Assembly (NCBI GenBank): GCA_017961585.1
Contig: JAGCWX010000013.1
Location: 62,001 to 126,000 of the forward strand
Reading direction: 5' to 3'
Length of the DNA stretch: 64,000 nucleotides
From: Elusimicrobiaceae bacterium
Lineage (GTDB): Bacteria; Elusimicrobiota; Elusimicrobia; Elusimicrobiales; Elusimicrobiaceae
The notes under the pieces were generated by a model. That model ran no database searches. It saw only the letters and a list, made by a program, of their open reading frames with translations, and was not told the DNA's origin. Made by a program: the position numbers and the translations under genes. The stretch's first letter is position 1; each line of letters opens with the position of its first letter. Below, in pieces: positions 32,336-42,165 of this stretch.

Positions 32336-33094
32336 ATGAAAAAGACTATACTTTTATTATCATTTCTGTTACTCGGCACCGCAAGTGCCTTTTCCCACAA
32401 TATTTGGGATGATTTTGGCACGCATGTGAATAAAAATAACGTCCGCGCTTTCACCAAAGACTTGGGTGGCTTGATCGGTTCGGGCACATATACTACCGGG
32501 CGCGTATTGGGCTGGGGTGGTTTCCAAATTGGTCCGCGTGGCAGCATGATTTTCAAAATGAGCAAAGCCAGCGGTTCAACAGATGCGGAAAGATCTCACA
32601 CGGCTTTAGGTAACCGCAACGATGTGGGCGCGGTTTTTTATCCTTGGCTCCAAGCCGATATTGGACTTCCGTTCCGTATTGACGGGTTTATCCGGGCTAG
32701 CAGTTTTGAAGGGATGACCATTGCCGGCGGTGGGCTTCGCTGGGGGATTACCCAACCTAATGAAATGTTGGGCTCTTTGCAACCTATGTTGGTAGTGGCG
32801 GCGCATAGTGCCAGTGCGCGTGATTTTTCGGCCTCGCACTATAATGCCAGTTTGGTAATTTCTATGAAGATTAAATACTTCGTTCCTTACATTGGAGGCG
32901 GGGTGGATTATACCACGTTGCATGTTAACTCTGTAGCTGCTACGGCATTGTCCGGGCGCAATGAATACGCTGCCACGGCGCGTGGAACGGTGGGGATGAA
33001 CTTTAAACTACCGTCCTATTTAGATTTAAGCTTGGCCGCTAACTATGCCCATTATGGACTGGGGGCGGAAGCGTCGTTATCTGTTCGATTTTAA
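32336..33094 (+). CDS. Outer-membrane beta-barrel-like protein
   Basis: 252 residues with a Sec signal (ILLLSFLLLGTASAFS). The mature part alternates polar and hydrophobic residues and ends in ...SVRF, the C-terminal Phe signature of outer-membrane barrels recognised by BamA. Gly- and aromatic-rich strands (GRVLGWGGFQIG, GMTIAGGGLRWG, YIGGGVDYTTLHV) fit eight or so strands. Small porin or structural OMP is likely; no specific family is recognised. Confidence 0.68.
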   Translation: MKKTILLLSFLLLGTASAFSHNIWDDFGTHVNKNNVRAFTKDLGGLIGSGTYTTGRVLGWGGFQIGPRGSMIFKMSKASGSTDAERSHTALGNRNDVGAVFYPWLQADIGLPFRIDGFIRASSFEGMTIAGGGLRWGITQPNEMLGSLQPMLVVAAHSASARDFSASHYNASLVISMKIKYFVPYIGGGVDYTTLHVNSVAATALSGRNEYAATARGTVGMNFKLPSYLDLSLAANYAHYGLGAEASLSVRF

Positions 33095-33113
33095 GTAAAA
33101 GGGAAGGAATGTT

Positions 33114-34277
33114 ATGATTAAGCAAGGAACCTGTTTTTTTACCTCTGAATCTGTTTCCGCCGGTCACCCGGATAAAGTGTGCGACCAAATTTCCGACGCT
33201 GTTTTGGATGCTATTTTAGCCAAAGACAAAGCCGCCCGTGTGGCGTGTGAAACTTACATTACCCGCGGCTTAGTAGTTATCGGTGGGGAAATTACTACCC
33301 GTACGTGGGTGGATGTGGAGCAAATTGCCCGCAATGTCATTAAAAATATTGGCTACGATGAGGCCAAATGGGGCTTTAACTATAAAACCTGTGCCGTGGT
33401 TAACGTAATTGGCAAACAATCGCCGGACATCAGCCAAGGGGTGGATGTTGGCGGTGCAGGGGATCAAGGACTTATGGTTGGCTACGCCGTCAATGAAACG
33501 CCCGAACTAATGCCGCTTTCCTTGGTTTTATCCCACAACATTTTAAAGGAGTTGGATAAGGTGCGCCGTTCCAAAAAACTTCCTTACCTGGGGCCGGATG
33601 CCAAATCTCAAGTAACGGTGGAGTATAAAGACGGAAAACCGGTGCGTGTGGATACGGTGGTGCTTTCCACTCAACATACCGAAGATATTTTGGATAAAAC
33701 AGGCAACCAAATTACCGAAAAATCCAAAAAAGAACTTATCTCTACCGTGATTGCCCCCGTAGTTGGCAAGTGGATGGATAAGAACACTAAAATTTACATC
33801 AACCCGACGGGGAAATTTGTCATCGGAGGCCCGCAGTCTGACACAGGGCTTACCGGGCGCAAAATTATTGTAGATACTTACGGTGGACGATGCCCGCATG
33901 GTGGGGGGGCGTTCTCCGGCAAGGATCCAACCAAGGTGGATCGTTCTGCGGCATATATGGCGCGCTACATTGCCAAAAACATTGTAGCGGCTAAGCTTGC
34001 GCACGAATGTACCGTCCAGCTGGCGTATGCTATTGGTAAGGACGACCCGGTCGGTTTTTATGTGGATACGGATGGCACGGGGATATTGCCCGATGAAAAA
34101 CTTGCGCAAATTGCCCGTACTATTTTCCCGCTTACGCCACGGGGTATTATTGAACATTTTAAATTGCGTAGCCCCATTTATGCACAGACCGCTGCTTTCG
34201 GGCATTTTGGTCGCAAAGCATTCCCGTGGGAAAAGACCGATAAAGCTGCTACGCTTAAGAAAGTGGCAGGGAAATAA
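33114..34277 (+). CDS. metK: S-adenosylmethionine synthetase
   Basis: 387 residues, standard length. It makes SAM from methionine and ATP. The N-terminal [20 protein letters not shown], the [12 protein letters not shown] loop (K+ and substrate site), [20 protein letters not shown] and [17 protein letters not shown] are all present. Start: AGGAATG 4 nt from the ATG. There is no room for a SAM riboswitch in the 19-nt gap. Supplies SAM to rsmA and feeds the mtnP salvage step. Confidence 0.97.
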   Translation: MIKQGTCFFTSESVSAGHPDKVCDQISDAVLDAILAKDKAARVACETYITRGLVVIGGEITTRTWVDVEQIARNVIKNIGYDEAKWGFNYKTCAVVNVIGKQSPDISQGVDVGGAGDQGLMVGYAVNETPELMPLSLVLSHNILKELDKVRRSKKLPYLGPDAKSQVTVEYKDGKPVRVDTVVLSTQHTEDILDKTGNQITEKSKKELISTVIAPVVGKWMDKNTKIYINPTGKFVIGGPQSDTGLTGRKIIVDTYGGRCPHGGGAFSGKDPTKVDRSAAYMARYIAKNIVAAKLAHECTVQLAYAIGKDDPVGFYVDTDGTGILPDEKLAQIARTIFPLTPRGIIEHFKLRSPIYAQTAAFGHFGRKAFPWEKTDKAATLKKVAGK

Positions 34278-34285
34278 AAGAATTT

Positions 34286-34828
34286 ATGAAGAAAGTCTGC
34301 TTAGTACTTACGGATGGATTTGAAGAATTGGAAGCTGTAGGTACGTTTGCTATTTTAAGCCGTGCCGGATTGACGGTGGATATTTTTTCGCTTACGCAAG
34401 GGGATGCGACAGGCCGCTTTGGCCTTGCGTGCACGGCATTAAAGCCGTTTGCAACGTTGAACGGAACTGATTATGATGCCCTGGTATTACCCGGCGGACC
34501 GCAATACAGCACTTTGAAAAAAAGTGAGGGCGTGCAAGCCCTTATCAAAGAATTTGTAGAGGGCGGCAAAGTAGTGGCAGCTATTTGCGCAAGCCCTACT
34601 ATTTTGGGCCACGCAGGTTATTTGAAAGGCAAAAAATACACTTGTTTTACGGCAATGAATGAAGATTTCGGCGGTCATTTTACCGGGGAATATGCCACCA
34701 CGGATGGCAATATTATTACCGGTCAGTCCGCCGCGGCTACCATTGATTTTGGTTTTGCGATTGTAGAAAAATTATTGGGTAAAGAAAAAGCCGAACAGGT
34801 CAAAAAAAGTATCTACTACAAAAAATAA
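34286..34828 (+). CDS. DJ-1/PfpI-family protein
   Basis: 180 residues, class I glutamine amidotransferase-like fold. Catalytic Cys in the nucleophile elbow AAICASPTILG and the upstream Glu of TDGFEELEAVG fit DJ-1/YajL. Reported activities of the family include protein deglycase, chaperone and glyoxalase; which applies here is unknown. It directly follows metK (8 nt) and meets the convergent M20 gene with a single nucleotide between the stops. Confidence 0.88.
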   Translation: MKKVCLVLTDGFEELEAVGTFAILSRAGLTVDIFSLTQGDATGRFGLACTALKPFATLNGTDYDALVLPGGPQYSTLKKSEGVQALIKEFVEGGKVVAAICASPTILGHAGYLKGKKYTCFTAMNEDFGGHFTGEYATTDGNIITGQSAAATIDFGFAIVEKLLGKEKAEQVKKSIYYKK

Positions 34829-34829
34829 A

Positions 34830-36281
34830 TTATTCTTTTTCGGCTGTTTGAGCAGTAAGTGGCAGCAAATCTTGCCCGTAGGCAAAATCAAAAACCACCC
34901 CCGCAATAAATTCCAATTGACGATAAAAGTCTTCTTCTCGGATGCGCTCATCCGCGGCATGTGCCGTGTTGGTATCCAGCGGGTCCATATCCGGGCCCAA
35001 GCCGTAGGTAATCACACCTAAATTGCGCAAGAATTCATTATCACCCGAGGCAGGGCTTAATCCCGGTACGGTAATGGATCCAGGCCGCAACTTTGTGGCG
35101 GTTTGTTTGATGGAAGCAAACAACGGGTCCGTGCCATCCATAGCTTTTGGAGCGGGCGTCTGCGGACGTTCTACAATTTCCAAAAGGATATGCTCATCTT
35201 GCTTAAATAGTGCTTGCAGCTGGGCTAAAAACTCGTCGGGATCTGTGCCCGGTAATAAACGCACGTTTAATAGAGCACTGGCCGAAGCTCCGGTAGCCCC
35301 TGTCCGTACCGGGGAAGAAATTTGGGTGGGGTTAATAGTGTCTTGTAATTGAGATTTAAAAAACGGATCTTGCGCCATGAGCTGGGCAGCCGTCTGACGG
35401 TTTTGGGGGTTTTCGTCCGATAAGAGCATACGAATTGTGGTTTGTCCGTCTTCATCTTGCAACGGTAAAATAGCTTCCAATAATGTTTTGGTGGGGGGAG
35501 TTACTTTTGCGGGTGGGTTAAAATTTTCAATTTTGGCCAATGCTTGCGACAAGTTGTACACGGCATTATTTTCTACCGGCATAGAAGAATGAGTTTCCGT
35601 TCCCAGGGCCGTGATGCGGATATCCATATATTGTTTGGAAGAGGCCTCCGCAAATACCAAATCGGGGCCGTTCGGATCCTGAATGATACCACCCCCTTCG
35701 TTAAGGGCAAAACCGGGCGCAATTTGTTCCCAAAGGGTGTTCCCTAACCATAAGAGCCCGGTATCGCTACCGGTTTCTTCACCGGAAGTGGCCAGGAAGA
35801 TAATATCGCGTACTGGTTTTTGTTCTTGCTGGGCTAGCCATAAGAATAAAGTCAAATAAGCGGCAGTATAATTTTTAGCATCGGTGGCGCCTAGTCCGTA
35901 GATATAGCCGTCTTTTTCCACGGCCTTAAAAGGGGGGACGGTCCACCCGGACTGTGCATTGGCAGTGTCTAAGTGTGAAATTAAAAGCAGTGGCTTTTGA
36001 GAAGGATCAGTTCCCTTAATGCGTGCTAACAGGTTGGCCCGGCCTTTGACGGGGGAAAAAATATCCCAGTCAATGTGTTGCTTGTTAAATTGTTTGTAAA
36101 TGTAACGTGCGGCGGAAATTTCATCGGGGTTAGCAACGGAAGTATCTATTTTTAGCAATTTTATAAAGTGTTTTTTGGCGTTTTGGTGCAACGGTTCCCA
36201 TGAATTTTGCGCCGCAGGGGCTGCGTGCACACTCCACACAGTTAGACACAAAATCCCGGTTAATAGCAGTTTATTTCTCAT
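34830..36281 (-). CDS. Exported M20-family metallopeptidase
   Basis: 483 residues from the ATG at 36281 (MRNKLLL); a TTG three codons upstream is possible. Signal peptide (LTGILCLTVWSVHAA). M20 zinc-site marks: HLDTANA, GATDAKNYTAAYL (bridging Asp), SGEETGSDTG (catalytic Glu pair) and a C-terminal His in NTAHAADERI. The dimerisation insert lies at about 240-350. It cleaves amide bonds of peptides or N-acyl amino acids in the periplasm. Overlaps the DUF192 lipoprotein gene upstream by 11 nt. Confidence 0.87.
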   Translation of the reverse strand: MRNKLLLTGILCLTVWSVHAAPAAQNSWEPLHQNAKKHFIKLLKIDTSVANPDEISAARYIYKQFNKQHIDWDIFSPVKGRANLLARIKGTDPSQKPLLLISHLDTANAQSGWTVPPFKAVEKDGYIYGLGATDAKNYTAAYLTLFLWLAQQEQKPVRDIIFLATSGEETGSDTGLLWLGNTLWEQIAPGFALNEGGGIIQDPNGPDLVFAEASSKQYMDIRITALGTETHSSMPVENNAVYNLSQALAKIENFNPPAKVTPPTKTLLEAILPLQDEDGQTTIRMLLSDENPQNRQTAAQLMAQDPFFKSQLQDTINPTQISSPVRTGATGASASALLNVRLLPGTDPDEFLAQLQALFKQDEHILLEIVERPQTPAPKAMDGTDPLFASIKQTATKLRPGSITVPGLSPASGDNEFLRNLGVITYGLGPDMDPLDTNTAHAADERIREEDFYRQLEFIAGVVFDFAYGQDLLPLTAQTAEKE

Positions 36282-36714
36282 GTGTTTCAAATTGTAGCCG
36301 ACTGCCGGGTACTACCCCATGTTTTTGGGCGGATTTGCTGGTTAGTTCTAGCACGTATTTGCCGTACCCCAGGGCGTAGGCCACTTCGTCATCGGGGGTA
36401 TAAGTGTAAGAATGGGGCATTTCAGCTGCTACACCGGTGACGGTTTTATCGGTATCAATAAACACCATATCTAGGTCAATGAGTGTATTTTTCATCCAAA
36501 AAGCTTGTTCGCCTTCTTCGTCAAAGGCAAAAATCATGCCTTGATCTTCAGGTAAATCGGTCACAAACATTAGCCCTTTTTCTTGTTTTGCAGGCGTATC
36601 CGCTACTTTGGCTTGTACTACAAATCCGTCAGGTAGCGTAACGGGAATGGTTTTATAAGGATGGCAAGCAACCAGACCCCATAGAGCGGTGAGTAAAATA
36701 AAGTATTTCTTCAT
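36271..36714 (-). CDS. DUF192 lipoprotein
   Basis: 147 residues with a lipoprotein signal (LLTALWGLVAC, Cys17). DUF192 core: KQEKGLMFVTDLPEDQGMIF, FWMKNTLIDLDMVFIDTD, YVLELTSKSAQKHGVVPGS. It is the exported counterpart of the cytoplasmic DUF192 protein at 31983. Cotranscribed with the M20 peptidase. A TTGCTATACT -10 lies 8 nt upstream of the start. Confidence 0.85.
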   Translation of the reverse strand: MKKYFILLTALWGLVACHPYKTIPVTLPDGFVVQAKVADTPAKQEKGLMFVTDLPEDQGMIFAFDEEGEQAFWMKNTLIDLDMVFIDTDKTVTGVAAEMPHSYTYTPDDEVAYALGYGKYVLELTSKSAQKHGVVPGSRLQFETHEK

Positions 36715-36813
36715 ATAAAACAGTATAGCAAATCCAGCAGCGCTTTATATTAATATCCGCATATTTGAAAATAATTCGTATGGCAAACTGCGTGCGGAGT
36801 GCGCCTAAATTGC

Positions 36814-36819
36814 TATAAT
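36814..36819 (+). promoter_or_regulatory. Extended -10 promoter for the ABC-transporter operon
   Basis: TTGCTATAAT ends only 7 nt before the ATG at 36827, and no -35 or Shine-Dalgarno is visible. The mRNA is therefore likely leaderless or nearly so. The same element is seen upstream of many other genes here. Confidence 0.65.
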
Positions 36820-36826
36820 ATAACCG

Positions 36827-37795
36827 ATGACACAAGCCGCGTTAACTGTGCAAGATTTGCACCTTAGTTTTTTGACCGATGAAGGGGCTTTGCCCGTCTT
36901 GCGGGGGCTTTCCTATACATTGTCACCCGGTAAAATCCTGGCGGTGGTGGGGGAATCCGGCAGCGGCAAAACCGTGCATGCACTAAGTATCCTTAATTTG
37001 TTGCCGCCCAATGCACGGGTAGACCAGGGTAAAATACTGTATCAAGGTAAAAATTTGCTATCTATGAAATCCTCTGCATTGCGTCGGGTCCGCGGGCGCA
37101 AAATCGCTATGATTTTTCAGGATCCGCAGGCCAGTTTAAACCCCGTGTTGACGGTAGGGGAACAGCTCATAGAAACCTTGCGTGCGCATAAACGGATTTC
37201 TAAAAAAACGGCCCGCAAACAAGCAGCCGAATTGCTGACCAAAGTAGGCATTGAAGAGGCCGAAAAACGCTTAGAAGAATATCCGTTTCAATTTTCCGGC
37301 GGGATGTGTCAGCGTGTGATGATTGCTATGGCCTTGGCACTTAGTCCCGATGTCTTAATTGCCGATGAACCCACAACCGCTTTGGACGTTACCATTCAAG
37401 CACAAATTTTGCGCCTTATCAAAGAGTTGCAACAGCAAAGCGGCATGGCTGCTATTTTTATTACCCATAATTTAGCTGTGGCTGCCCAGGTGGCGGATGA
37501 AGTGCTGGTGCTTTATGCCGGGCAATGTATGGAACAAGCGCCCGCTTCTAGACTTTTTAGTCATCCGCTGCATCCTTATACTCAGGGGTTATTAGGTTCG
37601 CTTGCCAGTGTGGAGCGCAAAGAAGAGCGATTACCGGCTATTACCGGCAATCCGCCTCGCCCCGGGGAAATTTTAACCGGCTGTCCGTTTGCCCCGCGCT
37701 GTTCCCACGCGTTAAAAAAATGTTTTGAAACTTGCCCTCCGCTCTATGAAAAAGATGGGTGCAAAGTCCGCTGCTTTTTACAGGAGGGGAAATGA
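36827..37795 (+). CDS. Oligo/dipeptide ABC transporter ATPase (OppD/DppD type)
   Basis: 322 residues. Walker A GESGSGKTVHA, signature FSGGMCQRV, Walker B LIADEPTTALD and the switch His in ITHN. The C-terminal oligopeptide-specific extension has the Cys pattern CPFAPRCSHALKKC...CPPLYEKDGC, which can bind an iron-sulfur cluster in DppD-type ATPases. Pairs with the ATPase 37792-38589 to drive peptide or nickel uptake through the permeases downstream. No ribosome site precedes it. Confidence 0.9.
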   Translation: MTQAALTVQDLHLSFLTDEGALPVLRGLSYTLSPGKILAVVGESGSGKTVHALSILNLLPPNARVDQGKILYQGKNLLSMKSSALRRVRGRKIAMIFQDPQASLNPVLTVGEQLIETLRAHKRISKKTARKQAAELLTKVGIEEAEKRLEEYPFQFSGGMCQRVMIAMALALSPDVLIADEPTTALDVTIQAQILRLIKELQQQSGMAAIFITHNLAVAAQVADEVLVLYAGQCMEQAPASRLFSHPLHPYTQGLLGSLASVERKEERLPAITGNPPRPGEILTGCPFAPRCSHALKKCFETCPPLYEKDGCKVRCFLQEGK

Positions 37796-38589
37796 CTGCC
37801 GCTTTAGTAATTGAGAACCTGCACAAAACGTATGTTCGTAAAGCGTGGTTGGGAAAGCGCGTTGAAAAGCCGGTCTTGCGCGGAATTGATCTTACGCTTG
37901 AAGAAGGTAAAGTGTTGGGATTGGTAGGCGAATCGGGCTGTGGCAAGAGTACCCTTTGTAAAGTAATTTTGGGGATTGAACCTATTACCTCCGGTACTGT
38001 GCAAGTGGCCGGCGTGAATATCAACGGGTTATCCACGGCAAAATGGCGCGACTTGCGTCGTAAAATGCAGGTGGTCTATCAAGATCCGTACGCTAGCTTG
38101 GATCCGCGTTTTACCGTGCGTCAATTAGTTAGCGAACCCTTGGATATCCATAAATTATATATGGACAAATCTGCACGTGAAAATTACTTGCGCGAACTAC
38201 TTAACTCCGTGCAGTTGGACGTGGCCTTTTTAGACCGCTATCCACATGAATTTTCCGGCGGACAACGCCAGCGTATTGCTATTGCGCGCGCCCTAGCTTT
38301 GGAACCGCAAATTCTTATCGCGGATGAGCCGGTATCTGCCTTGGACGTTTCTGTACAAGCACAAATTTTAAATTTGCTTAAAGACATTGCACAAAAACGT
38401 CAACTTTCTATGCTTTTTGTGACGCACGACTTTGCCGTTGCGCGCTTTTTGTGCGATGATATTGCCGTGATGCATCAAGGAAAAATCGTGGAATACGCCC
38501 CAGCGGAAGAATTGTTTGCGCAGCCGCGGCAGGCCTATACGCAAAAATTACTTTCGGCCGTACCTACGGTACCGCGAGGTGCTTTATGA
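37792..38589 (+). CDS. Oligo/dipeptide ABC transporter ATPase (OppF type, short)
   Basis: 265 residues from the ATG at 37792, with GGAGGGG upstream and ATGA overlap with the OppD-like gene. Walker A GESGCGKSTL, signature FSGGQRQRI, Walker B LIADEPVSALD and His in VTHDFAVARFL. It ends at LSAVPTVPRGAL, so the Cys-containing C-terminal extension of typical OppF/DppF is missing. Likely forms a heterodimer with the OppD-like protein. Confidence 0.88.
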   Translation: MTAALVIENLHKTYVRKAWLGKRVEKPVLRGIDLTLEEGKVLGLVGESGCGKSTLCKVILGIEPITSGTVQVAGVNINGLSTAKWRDLRRKMQVVYQDPYASLDPRFTVRQLVSEPLDIHKLYMDKSARENYLRELLNSVQLDVAFLDRYPHEFSGGQRQRIAIARALALEPQILIADEPVSALDVSVQAQILNLLKDIAQKRQLSMLFVTHDFAVARFLCDDIAVMHQGKIVEYAPAEELFAQPRQAYTQKLLSAVPTVPRGAL

Positions 38590-39611
38590 GAAGATATATT
38601 TTGCGTCGGCTTTGTTTGCTGCCCTTGGTGGTGTTGGGGGTTACTTTCTTGTTATTCTTTTTAACCCAGCGCTTAAGCCCTGAAATGCGTGCCTCTTTGT
38701 ATGTAAAGGATCCGCGTCAAATGGGTGCCTTGGAAGAAGTCATCCGCGAATATGGCTTGCGGGATAACGTTTTTAAACAATACGGCCGTTGGCTGGTGCA
38801 AGTAGCCCACGGGGATTTGGGGTATAGCCCCAGTGCCAATATGCCTGTCGCGCAAGCCCTTAAGAAATATTTGCCGGCCACCATTCAACTAGCCGTGGTT
38901 ACCATGATATTAGTCGTATTTTTTGGCGTATGGTTTGGGGCCGCTTCGGCGGTGCATAAAGATAGGTGGCAAGATTTTATAGCGCGGTTTATTTCGGTGG
39001 GAGGGTTTTCGCTACCTATTTTTGTGCTGGGGCTCATTTTACTCATGATTTTTTACGGCAAATTGGGATGGTTCGCCCCGGGTGGATATTCTATTCAAAC
39101 CGATATTATTATTCATAGTTCGGCCTTTAAAACGTATACGGGTTTCTTGCTGATAGACAGCTTGCTCAATGGGGACTTGCGCGTATTTTGTGATGTGTTT
39201 GCCCATTTAGTGTTGCCGGCAGTAACATTATGTATCGGCTCGTTTGCGCTCATGGTGCGTGTGATGCGTTCCTCCATGCTAGAAGAACTCAACAAAGATT
39301 ACGTCCGCACGGCGCGTGCCAAGGGGCTGCGTGAATACCGGGTGATTTACAAACACGCGGGGAAGAATGCCATTATCCCTGTGATTACCCTGGCTGGGAT
39401 TCAGTTTATTCGGTTGTTAGGCGGTACGGTAATTGTAGAAACTATTTTTGATTACCCCGGTATCGGGCGTTTTGGAGTGTTAGCAGCCCAGCAGTTGGAT
39501 ATTGCCGGGATTTTAGGATTTTCGCTGATGGTGGCTGTATTGTTTGTGATTGGGAATTTATTTTCCGATATTTTGTATATGGCGGCGGATCCGCGTATTC
39601 GGTTGGAGTGA
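38586..39611 (+). CDS. Peptide ABC transporter permease (OppB/DppB type)
   Basis: 341 residues, six TM helices. N-terminal RRYILRRLCLLPLVVLGV, then the long first periplasmic loop with AALEEVIREYGL-type sequence. EAA motif near the C-terminus: YVRTARAKGLREYRVIYKHA. ATGA overlap with the preceding ATPase. Pairs with the DppC-like permease next door to form the channel. Confidence 0.88.
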   Translation: MRRYILRRLCLLPLVVLGVTFLLFFLTQRLSPEMRASLYVKDPRQMGALEEVIREYGLRDNVFKQYGRWLVQVAHGDLGYSPSANMPVAQALKKYLPATIQLAVVTMILVVFFGVWFGAASAVHKDRWQDFIARFISVGGFSLPIFVLGLILLMIFYGKLGWFAPGGYSIQTDIIIHSSAFKTYTGFLLIDSLLNGDLRVFCDVFAHLVLPAVTLCIGSFALMVRVMRSSMLEELNKDYVRTARAKGLREYRVIYKHAGKNAIIPVITLAGIQFIRLLGGTVIVETIFDYPGIGRFGVLAAQQLDIAGILGFSLMVAVLFVIGNLFSDILYMAADPRIRLE

Positions 39612-39613
39612 GC

Positions 39614-40486
39614 ATGAACCTGCGTATCTTAAAACGTATCTATAAGAACAAAACCTCACTATGTGGGCTCTTATTAGTGGCTTTTTTCGGAGCGGTGGCA
39701 CTGTTTGCCCCGATGCTTGCGCCGGTTCAAAATGAGCACAATCCCTATCAATTGCCGCAGTCAAGTTACCAAATTACTCCGCAACCCCCTTCCGCGGACC
39801 ACTGGTTCGGCACTACCGAACAGCAATACGATTTGTATTATGGTATTGTATGGGGCGCACGGCTGGCTTTTAAAATTGGCATCACGGTAACGGCGTTGGC
39901 CTTTTTAATTGGGCTAGCGGTGGGGGGAATTGCTGCCTATTTCGGTGGAAAAGTGGACGAAACCCTCATGCGGTTGACGGATGTAGTTTTTGCGGTGCCC
40001 TCTTTGGTATTGGCGATGGTGATTGCCGCAATGCTTGGGCCGGATCTCAAAAATATGATGATAGCGTTAACGGCGGTTGCGTGGCCTTCCTATGCACGCT
40101 TGGTGCGAGGGGATATTTTATCTGTTAAACAACGTAACTATGTGACTGCGGCGCGCACGTTGGGGGCGGGTGGTCCACGTATTTTTCTACGCCATATTGT
40201 TCCCAATTCCATTTATCCTTCCGTTGTGGTAGCTAGTTTAGATATTGGCTATGTGGTACTGACGGCTGCCTCTCTTTCCTTTTTAGGGTTGGGAGCGCAA
40301 CCCGGTACGGCCGATTGGGGGCAACTCATTGCTATGGCGCGTAACTGGGTATTGGGTACGCCCAGTAATTCGCTGGCGTATTGGTATACCGTAGTGGTGC
40401 CCGGGGGAGCAATTTTCCTATTTGTACTTGGTTGGAACCTGTTAGGGGATGCATTTCGTGATATTTTGGACCCGCGCCAAGGGTAG
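39614..40486 (+). CDS. Peptide ABC transporter permease (OppC/DppC type)
   Basis: 290 residues from the ATG at 39614 (GGAG 5 nt before it); a GTG at 39608 overlaps the upstream stop but has a poorer site. N-terminal OppC motif, one TM, then the periplasmic loop HWFGTTEQQYDLYYGIVWGA typical of DppC. EAA motif YVTAARTLGAGGPRIFLRHI. The last gene of the operon; no solute-binding protein gene is present before, within or after it. Confidence 0.9.
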   Translation: MNLRILKRIYKNKTSLCGLLLVAFFGAVALFAPMLAPVQNEHNPYQLPQSSYQITPQPPSADHWFGTTEQQYDLYYGIVWGARLAFKIGITVTALAFLIGLAVGGIAAYFGGKVDETLMRLTDVVFAVPSLVLAMVIAAMLGPDLKNMMIALTAVAWPSYARLVRGDILSVKQRNYVTAARTLGAGGPRIFLRHIVPNSIYPSVVVASLDIGYVVLTAASLSFLGLGAQPGTADWGQLIAMARNWVLGTPSNSLAYWYTVVVPGGAIFLFVLGWNLLGDAFRDILDPRQG

Positions 40487-40504
40487 GAATTCCATTAAGT
40501 ATGC

Positions 40505-40510
40505 TACAAT
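40505..40510 (+). promoter_or_regulatory. Extended -10 promoter of the acyl-CoA ligase gene
   Basis: ATGCTACAAT, matching the recurring TTGCTAYAAT element, 28 nt before the chosen start codon. No clear -35 sequence. Confidence 0.45.
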
Positions 40511-40538
40511 ATAGATATACTCAATTTGAGAGGTGCTT

Positions 40539-42164
40539 ATGATTCGTCGTAAAGATTTATATACTTCGCTAGCGGATAGTGCGTTTCGCTTTCCTAATAA
40601 AATTGCACTAACAGAGGCCGGCACGGAGAAAAGGATTTCTTACCACGAACTTTTAATGCAAGTGGATCGTGCAGCCGATATGTTCTTTGAGCACGGCATC
40701 CGCAAAGGGGACCGTGTCGCGGTTGCCCACCGCAATTCCATTGATACGATTGTGGCCAATTATGGCTTGTATAAGTTGGGGGCGGTAGCTATCCCGATGA
40801 ACTTTATGGTCACCAAGCCCGAAGAAATTGAGTATATTTTAAACAATGCCGGGGCCAAGGCCGTGGTGACACAGGCCGAGTTTATCCGTCACTACGTGAA
40901 GTGCTTGCCCAATATCCCCACAGTGCAGATTCTTTTTACTACGGACGAAATCCCTTCCTCGGTCCAGGATTGTGACAAAATACAATATTTCTGGAAAGAA
41001 ATTGAAAAATCTACCTATCATGACGAAACAGCTTCCGCTCAAGCCGGGTTAGATGATTTGGCTTTTATTTTGTATACGTCCGGAACGACGGGCCTTCCCA
41101 AAGGGGCGATGATTACGCACGGCAATTTGGCGGCTAACGTCATTTCCTGCGCGCAGATTTTTAAAATTACGGATGATGACTGCTTTTTGTGCTTGCTGCC
41201 CATGTTCCACTCGTTTGCGTGGACTACGTGTGTGGTCATTCCGCTTTACCTCAATTTGAAAGTGGTTATCGTGGCCAACGTAATGCCGGCCAGCAAGTGG
41301 CTGGGGGCTATGGGGACCGAGAACGTAACCCTCATTTTGGCAGTGCCGCAAATTTACGCGGTGCTCTCTAAAGAGGCCAAAGGGCTTAAACAGCTTTACT
41401 TGCGTTTTTGGCCGTTTAAGAACGTACGTTTCGGCGTGTCCGGCGCGGCTCCGCTTACGCAAGAGATTAAAGACCGGTTTGAAGAAAAAATCGGTGTGCC
41501 AATTTTGGAAGGGTACGGACTTACCGAAACCAGCCCTGTGGTGAGCGTGAACACGGAAGAATTGCAAAAAATTAAATCCGTAGGGCCGGCTATCCCGGCT
41601 GTCAGTACCCGTGTGCTTGATGATGACGGGAACGAAGTGCCCCGCAATCACGAAGGGGAGTTGTGTGTTAAAGGCCCCAACTTGTTTAAAGGGTATTGGG
41701 GTAACGAGGCCGCCACGCGCGATGCTTTCACAGAAGACGGATGGTTTAAAACCGGGGATATTGTGGAAGTAGATGATGACGGATTTATTTTTATTAAAGA
41801 CCGCAAAAAAGACATGATTATCATCAAAGGGCTGAAAGTCTTCTCGGCCCAGGTGGAAGCGGTCATTTGCGAGCATCCTGCCATTGAAGAATGTGCGGTA
41901 ATCGGTGTGCCGGACGGCCGTGGTGGCGAGTTTGTAAAGCTCTACGCCGTTAAAAAAGAAGGAGCGGAAGTGTCCGACGCAGAATTTAGAAAGTTCTTAA
42001 AAACCCACTTAGACAACTACAAACGTCCGCGTGATTTTGAGTTTGTAGAAGCCCTGCCTAAAAATGCGCTTCGCAAAGTTTTAAAACGCGAACTGCGCAA
42101 AGATGCGGTGGAAAAATTAAAAAAAGCTGTTGCTGCCGGTGCCGCCGCTATAGCGGAGGACTAG
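40539..42164 (+). CDS. AMP-forming acyl-CoA synthetase (FadD type)
   Basis: 541 residues from the ATG at 40539 (AGAGG 5 nt upstream; a GTG lies two codons earlier). It activates a fatty acid as acyl-AMP, then acyl-CoA. ANL-family motifs: A3 YTSGTTGLPKGAMITH, A5 GYGLTETSP, A7 TGDIVEVDDDGFIFIKDRKK, and the catalytic Lys in LPKNALRKVLKREL. Chain length preference cannot be read. One nt from the CCA-adding enzyme gene, so the two are coupled. Confidence 0.9.
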   Translation: MIRRKDLYTSLADSAFRFPNKIALTEAGTEKRISYHELLMQVDRAADMFFEHGIRKGDRVAVAHRNSIDTIVANYGLYKLGAVAIPMNFMVTKPEEIEYILNNAGAKAVVTQAEFIRHYVKCLPNIPTVQILFTTDEIPSSVQDCDKIQYFWKEIEKSTYHDETASAQAGLDDLAFILYTSGTTGLPKGAMITHGNLAANVISCAQIFKITDDDCFLCLLPMFHSFAWTTCVVIPLYLNLKVVIVANVMPASKWLGAMGTENVTLILAVPQIYAVLSKEAKGLKQLYLRFWPFKNVRFGVSGAAPLTQEIKDRFEEKIGVPILEGYGLTETSPVVSVNTEELQKIKSVGPAIPAVSTRVLDDDGNEVPRNHEGELCVKGPNLFKGYWGNEAATRDAFTEDGWFKTGDIVEVDDDGFIFIKDRKKDMIIIKGLKVFSAQVEAVICEHPAIEECAVIGVPDGRGGEFVKLYAVKKEGAEVSDAEFRKFLKTHLDNYKRPRDFEFVEALPKNALRKVLKRELRKDAVEKLKKAVAAGAAAIAED

Positions 42165-42165
42165 C

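Noticed and set aside
33095-33113. SAM riboswitch before metK
   Set aside because: Only 19 nt separate metK from the preceding gene, too little for any known SAM riboswitch.
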